Shown piece by piece: positions 19,780-28,820 of a stretch of DNA of 64,000 bases; the stretch's first letter is position 1, and every line of letters begins with the position of its first letter. A program made the position numbers and the translations under genes. Below the pieces are notes generated by a model, which worked only from the letters and a program-made list of their open reading frames with translations, searched no databases and was not told where the DNA came from. This DNA comes from Haladaptatus salinisoli (lineage in GTDB: Archaea; Halobacteriota; Halobacteria; Halobacteriales; Haladaptataceae): NCBI RefSeq assembly GCF_020614375.1, contig NZ_CP085329.1, forward strand, positions 1 to 64,000, written 5' to 3'.

Positions 19780-21360
19780 ATGTCGTCGAGAGATGACGGT
19801 ATCGAGGATTCCGAGACGGAATCCGTCGAGGGTACGACCGATCGGACGGAAGAATATTCGCGCCGGGAGTTCGTGGAAACGGCCGCCACCATGTGCGGAG
19901 TCGCCGCATCGGCGAGTCTGGCAGGGTGTCAGGGTCTCGGCGGTGACGGCGGCACCGACGGTAACGGCGAAGGGGACTTCCTGTGGTGGACGATGCGAGG
20001 CTACATCCCCGCGGAGACGAAGGCCATCAAAAAGGCGGCCAAAGGCTACGAAGACGCCGCCGACCGGAAGGTCAACGTGACCACCAACGTCGTCGTCTGG
20101 GATCAGGTGTTCCAGGAGTGGAGCGCCTCCATCGAGGGACGTTCGATGCCGAACGTCTCCGAGATGGCGTGCGAGCACGCGGTCGATTTCGGCAACCGAG
20201 GCGCGGCCCGCCCCAACTCCGAACTGTTCAACAAGTACGACGACTGGTACGACACGATTGCGTCGTGGGGCAAATTCGACGGCGAGTTCTGGGGGCTCCC
20301 GTGGTTCATGGAGCTTCGCACCAGTCACGTCAACATGAATCTCCTCGAGAAAGCCGGCGTGTCGAAACCGCCGGAGACGTGGGCGGAGCTCATCGAGACC
20401 GGAAAGGTCGTCTCCAGAAACACCGACGCTTCCGGGTTCACCACGGCCGGCGCACAGGACTTCGTGACCGGCCAGAACGTGACCGCGTTCGCCCACCAGT
20501 CCAACGCGTCGATGTACGACTACTCCGACGGGAAGTTCACGGTCGAAATCGACAGTCCGGGATCGCTGTTCGCCCACCTCTGGACGCTGAGCCTGCGCGA
20601 AAAGTGGAACGTCGCCCCCGGCGGTTGGGGCGGCATCGACACGACCGCCGCCGAGGAGCTGTACCGAAAGGAGCGGACGGCGATCGCACACAACCCGACG
20701 GATCTGGCCCGGAGCCTCATCGATCCGCAGGACGGCGTCTCCGACGGTAACAAGAAGCTGGCCGAGGCCACGGAGCTGACCCCGATGCCGGCCGGCCCGA
20801 ACGGAAAGCGACAGTCCTTCATGGGCGGAAGCTGCTTGACGACGTTCAAAAAGAACGTCACCCGCCACAACGTCGAAGATAAGCTATCGCTCGGCTTCAT
20901 GGACTACATGACGCAGCCGGACACGCTGAACAAGTACTTCCCGGTCTCCGCGCCGAACTTTCTGCCGGTTCGGCGCGGGCAAGAGGAGATGGAGCTGTTC
21001 ACCGACAACCCGACCAAGATTCCCGACTCCTGGCTCAAGGCCCGCCTGAAACAGGCCCCGAACGCCGTTCGGTACGGCATTACCGGTGCCGGACGCGCCG
21101 CCCCGTTCATGGGCTCGTTGGAGGGAAGCACGTCGGGCTACTCGACCGCCATATCGGGGATGATCGGATCTAACAAGGATCCTAAAACGGCGCTCCGCAG
21201 CATGGCCAACAAGGCCCGCTCGACGATCAACGACGCCGACTACATCGACTACGAGTTGAAAAAGAAAACCGAGGGGCCCTCGCTGGACGACGCCCCGGAC
21301 GCCGTCCAGCCGTGGATTCGGGGCGACGGCGTGCCGAAGATACACAACCCGTACGCGTAA
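19780..21360 (+). CDS. Sugar ABC transporter solute-binding lipoprotein (importer 2)
   Basis: A 526-residue binding protein with Tat motif RREF (residues 28-31) and lipobox cysteine Cys50 (LAGC), then a Gly/Asp-rich linker and the family 1 binding fold (WWTMRGYIPAETKAIKKAAKGYE). The frame opens at 19756, but the ATG at 19780 is chosen because the TATA box is 27 bp upstream of it. It heads the importer genes that continue to 24692 and faces lacZ, suggesting a galactoside or related oligosaccharide as ligand (inference). Confidence 0.9.
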   Translation: MSSRDDGIEDSETESVEGTTDRTEEYSRREFVETAATMCGVAASASLAGCQGLGGDGGTDGNGEGDFLWWTMRGYIPAETKAIKKAAKGYEDAADRKVNVTTNVVVWDQVFQEWSASIEGRSMPNVSEMACEHAVDFGNRGAARPNSELFNKYDDWYDTIASWGKFDGEFWGLPWFMELRTSHVNMNLLEKAGVSKPPETWAELIETGKVVSRNTDASGFTTAGAQDFVTGQNVTAFAHQSNASMYDYSDGKFTVEIDSPGSLFAHLWTLSLREKWNVAPGGWGGIDTTAAEELYRKERTAIAHNPTDLARSLIDPQDGVSDGNKKLAEATELTPMPAGPNGKRQSFMGGSCLTTFKKNVTRHNVEDKLSLGFMDYMTQPDTLNKYFPVSAPNFLPVRRGQEEMELFTDNPTKIPDSWLKARLKQAPNAVRYGITGAGRAAPFMGSLEGSTSGYSTAISGMIGSNKDPKTALRSMANKARSTINDADYIDYELKKKTEGPSLDDAPDAVQPWIRGDGVPKIHNPYA

Positions 21361-21388
21361 CGACAGGGTCCGCCGCGCTCGCCGGAAC

Positions 21389-21413
21389 GCCGCCTTCGGT
21401 AGCGGCGGCTTTT
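21389..21413 (+). terminator. Hairpin plus T-run between binding-protein and permease genes
   Basis: GCCGCC (21389-21394) pairs with GGCGGC (21404-21409) across a 9-base loop and is followed directly by TTTT (21410-21413). It lies 29 bp after the binding-protein stop. It may partly end transcription, keeping binding protein above permease, as in other sugar importers. Confidence 0.45.
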
Positions 21414-21478
21414 CGGCGATAGGTGCGGCCGAGATGCACATAAATTAAAGTACCTGTGCCCCACTCTCACGATAGAGC

Positions 21479-22408
21479 ATGTCAAAGGCTACCTCGTCGA
21501 TCGGTGGCATTACCGTTCCGAATGAGTACCAGTACTGGCTCTCGAAGGAGAGCCTCTGGGGATGGCTGTTCCTGTTGCCGTCGCTCGCTGCACTCGCGCT
21601 CATCAGCGTCGTCCCGATTCTGCGGGGAATCGCGTTGAGCTTCTACGAGTACGGCGGCCTACGAGAGGACGTCTTCGTCGGATTCGACAACTACGTCGAG
21701 GTCTTCGGACTGCCCGACTTCTGGGTGGTCATGAAGAACACGCTCGTTTGGTCGTTCGCCGCCGTGGTTCTGATGGCGGCGGTCGGACTGGCGTTCGCCG
21801 TCCTCCTCAATCGCGAGTTCAGGGGCCGCTCCGTCGCCACCACGCTCCTGTTGCTCCCGTGGACGATTCCGTTTATCGCGGTCTCGCTGAACTGGAAGCT
21901 GCTGTTCAATTACGAACTGGGGATGTTCAACGGTCTCCTCGAAGTTCTCGGGTTCGGAAACGGAATCGAGTGGCTGGGTCGGTCGCGGTACGCGCTGTTT
22001 TCCGTGACGCTGGCGTACGTCTGGCGCAACTTCCCCTTTTTCATGATCACCTTTCTCGCGGCGATGAAGGGTGTTCCGCAGGACCTCTACGAGGCGGCTC
22101 GGGTCGACGGTTCGACCCGACTGGATCTGTTCCGACACATCACGCTACCGTTCCTCCAGCCCATCGGCGTCGTGACGACGCTGCTGATGAGCCTGTGGAC
22201 GCTGAACCACTTCACGCTCGTCTTCGTGATGACGAGCGGCGGCCCCGGAAACTCGTCGATGGTGTTGCCGGTGTACGTCTACCGGCAGGCGTTCATCCAG
22301 AACGATTTCGGTATCGCTGCCGCGATAGCGGTCGTGATGTTGGTCATCATGCTGGCGTACGGAATGGTGTACCTGCGGTTCTACCAAGAGGAAGTCGGAG
22401 GGAAGTAA
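21479..22408 (+). CDS. Carbohydrate ABC transporter permease (MalF-like, importer 2)
   Basis: A 309-residue permease with six predicted membrane spans (first at about 28-50). The EAA-type loop is LYEAARVDGSTRLDLFRHITLPFL, and a GGPGNSSMVLPVYVYR block follows, as in MalF-type subunits. A TATA-like AT-rich stretch at 21439-21449 upstream suggests its own promoter in addition to read-through from the binding-protein gene. Confidence 0.9.
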   Translation: MSKATSSIGGITVPNEYQYWLSKESLWGWLFLLPSLAALALISVVPILRGIALSFYEYGGLREDVFVGFDNYVEVFGLPDFWVVMKNTLVWSFAAVVLMAAVGLAFAVLLNREFRGRSVATTLLLLPWTIPFIAVSLNWKLLFNYELGMFNGLLEVLGFGNGIEWLGRSRYALFSVTLAYVWRNFPFFMITFLAAMKGVPQDLYEAARVDGSTRLDLFRHITLPFLQPIGVVTTLLMSLWTLNHFTLVFVMTSGGPGNSSMVLPVYVYRQAFIQNDFGIAAAIAVVMLVIMLAYGMVYLRFYQEEVGGK

Positions 22409-22409
22409 T

Positions 22410-23297
22410 ATGGCGAGTAAAACGCGAGACACGATCGAACCGTTCGGCGTCGAAGTATCCCCGAAAACCGCAGAGTGGGCCAAGAAAGTCGGCTTCCACG
22501 CGCTTTTGTGGTCGTCGATCTTCGTGGTGCTGTTGCCGGTCTTCTGGATGGTCGTCGTATCGCTGAACCAGGTCGCGTTCGACACGTTCATCCGCAATCC
22601 TGGCGCTTGGCTGGAGGGCGTCAGTTTCGACGCTTACCGCCGGATGCTGTACCAGACGAACTTCCTCATCTGGTTCCGCAACAGTGTCATCGTCACGGTC
22701 GCGTCGACCGCACTGAGTATCCTCATCTGTACGTTCGGAGCCTACAGCATCGGCCGACTCGATTTCAAGGGTCGCAAGGCGGTGGCGACCTTCCTCCTCC
22801 TCACGCAGATGTTCCCCCTCATCCTGGTGGCGGTGCCGCTGTTTCTCATCTTCCGAAGCATCGGCCTGTTCAACAGCCTCCTCGGGCTCACCATCGCGTA
22901 CGTCGCGTTCGTGCTGCCGTTCTCGATCTGGATGCTGCGGGGTTTCTACGAGAACCTCCCCGAGTCCCTGGAGGAGGCGGCGATGATCGACGGCAGTACC
23001 CGCATCGGCGCGGTCGTGCGGGTCATCGTCCCGCTGTCGGCCCCTGCCATCGCGACGACCGCCATCTTCGCGTGGATCTTCGCGTGGAACGAGTTCGTGA
23101 TGGCGCTCATTCTCATCAACGACGACGGGAAGATGACGCTTCCCCCCGGACTTGGAACGTGGGTCGGCCAGTACACCCTCCAGTGGGATCTGTTGATGGC
23201 CGGCGCACTGGGCGCGACGCTCCCGCTGTTCGTCATCCTCTTTTTCCTCCAGAAGTACATCATCAACGGTCTGGCGGAGGGCGCGGTCAAGACCTGA
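22410..23297 (+). CDS. Carbohydrate ABC transporter permease (MalG-like, importer 2)
   Basis: A 295-residue permease starting 1 bp after the MalF-like gene, so translation is probably coupled. Six predicted spans. The EAA loop is LEEAAMIDGSTRIGAVVRVIVPLSAPA. It pairs with the preceding permease to form the channel. Confidence 0.9.
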   Translation: MASKTRDTIEPFGVEVSPKTAEWAKKVGFHALLWSSIFVVLLPVFWMVVVSLNQVAFDTFIRNPGAWLEGVSFDAYRRMLYQTNFLIWFRNSVIVTVASTALSILICTFGAYSIGRLDFKGRKAVATFLLLTQMFPLILVAVPLFLIFRSIGLFNSLLGLTIAYVAFVLPFSIWMLRGFYENLPESLEEAAMIDGSTRIGAVVRVIVPLSAPAIATTAIFAWIFAWNEFVMALILINDDGKMTLPPGLGTWVGQYTLQWDLLMAGALGATLPLFVILFFLQKYIINGLAEGAVKT

Positions 23298-23462
23298 CCC
23301 TGACTCGCTGCCCGTCGCCGCCACGCGTCGTCGCCCTCGACGACGTTCGCGGGACGCACCACCCCACGTTACGGTTCGGCGGCGTTCGAACGCGAGCACG
23401 GTGATCTTTCCCGTGCGACCAACCAAAGTAATAAATAGGTACGATAGGAATCTCCCCCCAGC

Positions 23463-24692
23463 ATGAGTCGAATCCTGTTCGACAGCGTAACGAAGGTTTA
23501 CGACGAGAACATCCTCGCCGTCGAGGAGTTCGACCTTCGAATCGACGACGGAGAGTTCCTGACGCTCGTCGGCCCGAGCGGTTCCGGGAAGTCGACGTTG
23601 CTCCGGATGGTCGCCGGTCTGGAGGAGATAACCGGTGGCGAAATTCGGATCGGCGACACCACCGTCAACCGACTGCCGCCGCGTAATCGGGATATCGCGA
23701 TGGTGTTCCAGAACTACGCACTGTATCCGCACCTGACGGTGCGCGAGAACATGGCGTTCGGCCTCAAGCGTTCGACGGAGCTTCCCCCCGGGGAGATCGA
23801 CGAACGGGTCGAGGAGGCCGCCGAGTTGATGGGTATCGGGAACCTGCTCGATCAGAAGCCGAAACACCTCTCCGGCGGGCAGCGCCAGCGCGTCGCCACC
23901 GGCCGTGCCATCGTCCGCGATCCGGCGGTGTTTCTGTTCGACGAGCCGCTGTCGAACCTCGACGCGAAGCTCCGAAAACACATGCGGACGCAGCTACAGC
24001 GCCTCCACCAGACGCTCGAAACCACGACGATCTACGTCACACACGACCAGGAGGAGGCGATGACCATGAGCGACCGCATCGCCATTTTGAACGAGGGGAT
24101 GCTCCAGCAAGTCGGTACCCCCCGTCAGGTGTACAACCAACCGGAGAATACGTTCGTCGCGCAGTTCATCGGCAGCCCGTCCATGAACATGTTCGTCGCG
24201 GAACTGGACAGAACCGGCGACCGACCTCGGTTCACCGGGGACGTGGAGGTCGACGTTTCCGAGCAGCGAGCCGAGTCGATCGATAACCGGAGCGACGCCG
24301 ACCGGTTCTTGCTCGGCATCCGCCCAGAGCACATCGCGGTTCACGAATCGCCAACTCCGGAGTCGGTGCCGGCGTACGTCGACATCATCGAACCCCTTGG
24401 GAGCAACGACCTGTTGTACTTCGAACTCGAGGACGGCGTCGGTGTCGACCGCGTCGTGGCCGAGGACGTCGATATCGGCGCGGACGAGGAGGGCGACGAG
24501 GAGGAGTACAAGGCGTTCATAGAACCCGAATCGATCCCGAATCGATACGAGAGCGGTGACACGCCCGTCCACTTGACGTTCGATACGAACCACGTACACG
24601 TGTTCGATCCGCGAACCGGCGAGAACCTCGACGATGGACGACCCGCTACTACCGAATCTCGGCCTGAATCCGCCAGAGGGGCCGGCGACTAA
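23463..24692 (+). CDS. Sugar ABC transporter ATP-binding protein (importer 2)
   Basis: A 409-residue ATPase: P-loop [10 protein letters not shown]-loop [12 protein letters not shown], signature LSGGQRQRV, Walker [12 protein letters not shown], switch [12 protein letters not shown]-terminal regulatory OB domain follows ([12 protein letters not shown] ... [15 protein letters not shown]), with an acidic insertion at about 340-350. A TATA-like TAATAAATA (about 23429-23437) lies some 30 bp before the ATG, so the ATPase can be transcribed apart from the permeases. Such ATPases sometimes serve several sugar importers. Confidence 0.92.
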   Translation: MSRILFDSVTKVYDENILAVEEFDLRIDDGEFLTLVGPSGSGKSTLLRMVAGLEEITGGEIRIGDTTVNRLPPRNRDIAMVFQNYALYPHLTVRENMAFGLKRSTELPPGEIDERVEEAAELMGIGNLLDQKPKHLSGGQRQRVATGRAIVRDPAVFLFDEPLSNLDAKLRKHMRTQLQRLHQTLETTTIYVTHDQEEAMTMSDRIAILNEGMLQQVGTPRQVYNQPENTFVAQFIGSPSMNMFVAELDRTGDRPRFTGDVEVDVSEQRAESIDNRSDADRFLLGIRPEHIAVHESPTPESVPAYVDIIEPLGSNDLLYFELEDGVGVDRVVAEDVDIGADEEGDEEEYKAFIEPESIPNRYESGDTPVHLTFDTNHVHVFDPRTGENLDDGRPATTESRPESARGAGD

Positions 24693-24783
24693 CGGACGTG
24701 ATGAACTCCATGCGAACACAGAACGTCGACATCCGGTGGCGACGGAGGCAGTTCGACCGGTCGGCGACCGTCCTCGTGCGCGT

Positions 24784-25512
24784 ATGAGCGCGGACGACAC
24801 CCCCCAGTACGGGTACGACACGGACGTCGATTCCAACTCCGACCCTCGCGCGACGGGAGGCGGCGACGCCACCCGGCGGCCGTGGCGTCGGCTAGCGGCC
24901 GAGTTAACGAGTGCCCGAAGCGTTTCGGATTTGGTCGGAACGGTCGAGCGGTACGGCTGGATACCGCCGCTCTTCGGACTGCTCCTGTCCGGCGTCGCGA
25001 GGGGCGTCTTCGAGCACCTCGCGGAACCGTTTGCCATGTCCCACGGGTACGTCTTTTCGGGATGGCAACTGGCCCTGGGGATAAACCTCTGCTACGGGTT
25101 CTTCTTCGTCGCATTCTCGTGGTTCCTGTACTTCGGCGTTATCGGTAGCTTCGCTGGCTACTTTTCCGAGGTGACGAAGATGGAGACGACGATATTCAGC
25201 GTCGGCGGATACCTGATGGTGCTTTTCGTCCCCGCGGTGGCCGTCGGCTCGGCTCTCGTCCTGACGATTCCGGCACCGGAGCCGGTCGTCGCGGGTGCGG
25301 CTCCGGCTCCCGCCGTCGCACGAACGCACGAGGCGGTGGCGAACACCCTTCAGATGCGGATCGTCGGCGCGATGATGGCAGGGGGATGGGTCCTCGTCGG
25401 GTTTCTGATGCTCCCCGTCGTGAGCGAACTCTACGACGTCGACGGCAGGGCGAGCGTCCTCTCCGTGCTCCCGGCGACCCTGGTCGCGGTGACCGCGACG
25501 CAGCTCCTCTGA
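24784..25512 (+). CDS. YIP1-family integral membrane protein
   Basis: A 242-residue protein: a charged cytoplasmic N-terminus of about 55 residues, then about five hydrophobic segments spaced like the YIP1 domain, which in haloarchaea is of unknown function. The open frame reaches back to 24634 inside the ATPase gene, but that extension is not membrane-like and the ATG at 24784 is a better start. It follows the ATPase by 91 bp on the same strand; no direct link to sugar uptake is visible. It ends 23 bp from the convergent chaperonin gene. Confidence 0.65.
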   Translation: MSADDTPQYGYDTDVDSNSDPRATGGGDATRRPWRRLAAELTSARSVSDLVGTVERYGWIPPLFGLLLSGVARGVFEHLAEPFAMSHGYVFSGWQLALGINLCYGFFFVAFSWFLYFGVIGSFAGYFSEVTKMETTIFSVGGYLMVLFVPAVAVGSALVLTIPAPEPVVAGAAPAPAVARTHEAVANTLQMRIVGAMMAGGWVLVGFLMLPVVSELYDVDGRASVLSVLPATLVAVTATQLL

Positions 25513-25535
25513 TTCCCGTCCGGCGTCCCACCGGG

Positions 25536-27173
25536 CTAGTACGTCGGCTCTTCGAGCGCGCGATCGACCGTCGGTTCACGCTCGTCGAGGAGGACACCGT
25601 CGATGCGGGTGAGGGCGTTGACGAACTCGATGGCCCGAACGAGCCCCGAGACCCGAATCTGGAACGGGTCGAGTCCGCCCCCGTCGGCGGTCACGTCGTC
25701 GACGACGGTTCCGTCGCTCGAGACGGCGGCTCGACGGTGGCCCGCGTCGTGGCGCACTCGCAGTTCGAGCAGCGCGTCTAGCGGGTTCAGACCGGCGTTG
25801 GCGGCCAGCGTCTTCGGGATCGATTCGAGCGCGTCCGCGAACCCCTCCGCGGCGAGTTGCTCGCGCCCGTCGAAGCGCATCGCCAGCGATCTAACCGCCC
25901 GGGCCGCCGCCACGTCGGCGGCGCCACCGGCCGGGAGCGCCGCGGGGGTTTTGATGCAGGCGCGCAGCGCGTTCTTACCGTCCCTGACGCGCCGTTCGGC
26001 CTCCTCGGAGGCAGTCTGCGTTCCGCCTCGGACGACGAGAGTGACCGCCGGTGCCTCCACGTCTTCGGAGGGCTGGAACGCCACCCAGTCGTCGTCACGA
26101 CCCGTATCGCGGAGCTGTACGGTGGCGTTTCCGAGCGCGTCGGCGTCGATTCGGCCGCTCGGTCGAACCGGGCCGCGAGGGGTCGCACCGGTCGCTCGAG
26201 CGATGTACTCGAAATCGGTTCGCTTGACGTTCCGGAGGAGAACCGCCCCGTGTCGGGCCAGCTCCTTGGCGATGGCCATGTCGACGTCGCCGGTCGCGAC
26301 GACGGCGACGGCACCCGTCAGTCCGATGTTCGCGGCGATCTTCTCGCTCTCGTCGAGTCCGCCAACCGTTCGCTCGGCGTCGGTCGCGCCCTCGACTGTG
26401 ACGCTCACGTCGGCCGCGGGACTCCGGCACCGGAGATCTCCCTCGATGAGCAGCACCGCCCCCGTCGCCGGGAGGAGGCGTTCGGCGGTCACGACGTTCT
26501 CGGGAAGCACGACGCCCTCGACGAGCGTCGAGTCAGCGACGCTTCCGCCCGGCACGGCGACGGTCTTTGCGTGGTCGAGTCGGACGCTCCCCGTCTCCGG
26601 ATCGGAGACGCGAAGGACGGCGTCGACGACGGTGTCCGCAAACTCGTCGAGGGGCCACGACCCGCTCCGTCCGTTCGTCATCCCGGTCATCGCGACGGCG
26701 CGCAACCGAGCGCGGTCGAGTTCTCCGGCCGAGTTCGCCAGCGGAATCGACGTTTCGTCCCACAGCTCAAGCGTCCGTTGTCCGCCGATCGAAAACCCCT
26801 CGATCACGTCGGTCGGGTGGACGCCCCGGTCGACAAGATCCATCGCCGTCGACAACAGCTCCGACGCCAACAGCACCATAGTCGTCGAACCGTCGCCGTA
26901 GTCGGTCTCGTGATCCTCCGTCGCTCGGATGAAGCGTCGTGCGATCGGGTGGCTCGTCTCCCCCTCGAACTCCTCCATGATGGCGCTGCCGTCGTTGCTG
27001 ACGAATCCGCGGAGTTCGCCGTCGGCCATTCGCCGCACGATCATTTTATCGATCCCCCACGGTCCGAGCGTGCTCCGAACGAGATCGCCCATTTGTACTG
27101 CCGCGTCGCGGATCATCCGGCGCGTCTCGGAGGACGGTACTCTCTTCCAACCGGTGTACAGTTCGTTCGTCAT
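25536..27173 (-). CDS. Divergent TCP-1/cpn60 (group II) chaperonin paralogue
   Basis: A 545-residue member of the thermosome/CCT family. The equatorial domain begins with a recognisable block (RRMIRDAAVQMGDLVRSTLGPWGIDKMI). The nucleotide motif is GDGST rather than the usual GDGTT, and the second equatorial motif is LPAGGAADVAAARAVR. The apical region is much diverged and Val/Ala-rich. The C-terminus lacks the Gly-rich tail of main thermosome subunits. Main thermosome genes are normally stress-regulated housekeeping genes; this one lies among sugar catabolic genes and is probably an accessory, specialised or degenerating copy. Whether it makes rings alone or joins the main complex cannot be seen. 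Confidence 0.85.
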   Translation of the reverse strand: MTNELYTGWKRVPSSETRRMIRDAAVQMGDLVRSTLGPWGIDKMIVRRMADGELRGFVSNDGSAIMEEFEGETSHPIARRFIRATEDHETDYGDGSTTMVLLASELLSTAMDLVDRGVHPTDVIEGFSIGGQRTLELWDETSIPLANSAGELDRARLRAVAMTGMTNGRSGSWPLDEFADTVVDAVLRVSDPETGSVRLDHAKTVAVPGGSVADSTLVEGVVLPENVVTAERLLPATGAVLLIEGDLRCRSPAADVSVTVEGATDAERTVGGLDESEKIAANIGLTGAVAVVATGDVDMAIAKELARHGAVLLRNVKRTDFEYIARATGATPRGPVRPSGRIDADALGNATVQLRDTGRDDDWVAFQPSEDVEAPAVTLVVRGGTQTASEEAERRVRDGKNALRACIKTPAALPAGGAADVAAARAVRSLAMRFDGREQLAAEGFADALESIPKTLAANAGLNPLDALLELRVRHDAGHRRAAVSSDGTVVDDVTADGGGLDPFQIRVSGLVRAIEFVNALTRIDGVLLDEREPTVDRALEEPTY

Positions 27174-27251
27174 GGCGTCTTCTGGAACTGAATATCGTTT
27201 CGATGCGAGTAGTGCGTGGTAATCGCCTCGGGACTGCTGCCGATCATCAAA

Positions 27252-27443
27252 CTACCGAACCAGCAGTTTATCGTAGGCGACCAGCGCGACGATAAGTATC
27301 GACGCCGCGTACGCCACTTCCACGATGAGCGGTTCCTGCTGTCCGCGGAGCCACGCGATGCCGGCGGCCGTAACGACGACGGTCGCGACGATCAGCGCCA
27401 GCAGAATCCCGGCGTTGCGCCGCTCGTTGAGATTGACAGACAT
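27252..27443 (-). CDS. Small two-span membrane protein
   Basis: A 63-residue protein with two hydrophobic helices (about 11-31 and 40-60) and a charged start (NLNERRN). Not a recognised family. A good TATA box (minus strand, about 27465-27474) lies 27 bp before the ATG at 27443, supporting a real leaderless gene; an in-frame ATG at 27449 is too close to the box. It sits between xacD-like and chaperonin genes. Role unknown. Confidence 0.65.
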   Translation of the reverse strand: MSVNLNERRNAGILLALIVATVVVTAAGIAWLRGQQEPLIVEVAYAASILIVALVAYDKLLVR

Positions 27444-27520
27444 TGGCATGAATTCCGCACTCTTTCTATAAATAAGCGGTGGTTCAGAGGGCGCGGAAAC
27501 TAGTTCCGACCGTTCGTCGG

Positions 27521-28753
27521 TCAGTCGAAGAGCGTCTCGCCCGCGACCATGTGCTCGGCGACGGCGTCTAAGTCGAGCGTGAGACCGAGACCGGGTTTCT
27601 CGGGGATTTCCATCCGGCCCTCCCGGATGAGACCGTCTTCCTCGACGAGATCCTCCCACCAGCCGAGCTGGTAGGAGTGGTACTCCACCGCCAGCGAGTT
27701 CGGGATGGCCGCCGCGACCTGCGCGGACGCCATCGTACCGATGGGTGAGGAGACGTTGTGCATCGCGACCGGAATGTAGTAGGTGTCGGCGAGGTCGGCG
27801 ATCTTCCGCGTCTCGCGCATTCCGCCCACGCGGGGCAGGTCGGGCGCGATAATATCCACCGCCTGCTGTTCGATGAGGGTGCGCTGGCCGTGCTTGCGGT
27901 AGACGTTTTCCCCCACGGCGATTGGCGTCGTGGTGGATCTCGTGATTTCTTTTTGGACGTCGTGATTCTCCGGCGGCACGGGATCTTCGAGCCACCACAC
28001 GTCGTACTCCTCGAGTGCGGCGGCGAGACGCCGAGCGCTGCCGCCCGCGAACGACCAGTGGCAGTCGAACGCCACGTCGGCGCGGTCGCCAACCGTCTCG
28101 CAGACCTGCTTTACGATCTCGACCTTGTGGTCTATCTCGGGACCGCGGAGGTGGCGGTTCGCGCGGTCCTTCTCGTGGCCCGAGGGAACGTCGAGGTCGA
28201 ACTTCAGGGCGTCGTAGCCGAGTTCCGAGACGACGCGCTCGGCCTCCTTCGCGTTGGAGGCGGGTTCCGACTCGTCGCCGGCGTGGCAGTCGCAGTAGAT
28301 GCGCACCTCGTCGCGGTACTTTCCGCCGACGAGCTGATAGGCCGGCACTTCGAGGAGCTTCCCCGCCACGTCGTGGAGTGCGATTTCGATTCCGGAGATG
28401 CCGGAGATAGTCTTCCCGGAGATCGAGCCCTCGCCGGACATCTTCTGGACGAGGTGTTCGTAGAGGCGGTCGATGTCGAGAGGATTCTCGCCGACGAGGA
28501 AGGGTTTCATCCGTTCGATGATAGCCGTGTCGCCGCCGCCCCAGTAGGCTTCGCCCGTGCCGACCACGCCGGCGTCGGTGTAGACGCGGACGAGAATCCA
28601 CGGATAGTTGCCGTCCACCATCGTCGTCTGTACGTCGGTTATCTCCGCGTCGCGGACGCCGCCGCGGCGGTTGGTGAGACACATCGTCTCGCCGGAGAGG
28701 TCGCGCATCGTATACTCCGCGTTCGGGTCGCGGAGCTTCGAGTGGTCAACCAT
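27521..28753 (-). CDS. xacD: Enolase-superfamily sugar-acid dehydratase (XacD-like, xylonate dehydratase)
   Basis: A 410-residue mandelate-racemase-group enzyme that removes water from an aldonic acid to give its 2-keto-3-deoxy form. Visible active-site pieces: KFDLD, metal ligands in AFDCHWSF, WWLEDPV and GENVYRK, and the C-terminal His in AMHNVSSPIG. In Haloferax the D-xylonate dehydratase belongs to this group. The XacA-like and XacF-like genes follow within 1-3 kb, supporting the pentose pathway. Gluconate or galactonate dehydration is the alternative. Confidence 0.82.
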   Translation of the reverse strand: MVDHSKLRDPNAEYTMRDLSGETMCLTNRRGGVRDAEITDVQTTMVDGNYPWILVRVYTDAGVVGTGEAYWGGGDTAIIERMKPFLVGENPLDIDRLYEHLVQKMSGEGSISGKTISGISGIEIALHDVAGKLLEVPAYQLVGGKYRDEVRIYCDCHAGDESEPASNAKEAERVVSELGYDALKFDLDVPSGHEKDRANRHLRGPEIDHKVEIVKQVCETVGDRADVAFDCHWSFAGGSARRLAAALEEYDVWWLEDPVPPENHDVQKEITRSTTTPIAVGENVYRKHGQRTLIEQQAVDIIAPDLPRVGGMRETRKIADLADTYYIPVAMHNVSSPIGTMASAQVAAAIPNSLAVEYHSYQLGWWEDLVEEDGLIREGRMEIPEKPGLGLTLDLDAVAEHMVAGETLFD

Positions 28754-28820
28754 TGCGTGCGAGGTATTCCCAGGACCGGTAGTAAAGCTTGTGCATCGGC
28801 GGGTGAGCGTCGAATCGAAC

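Noticed and set aside
22347-23981. A 544-residue open frame antisense to importer 2 genes
   Set aside because: Arginine-rich shadow crossing two real genes with full ABC motifs on the other strand.
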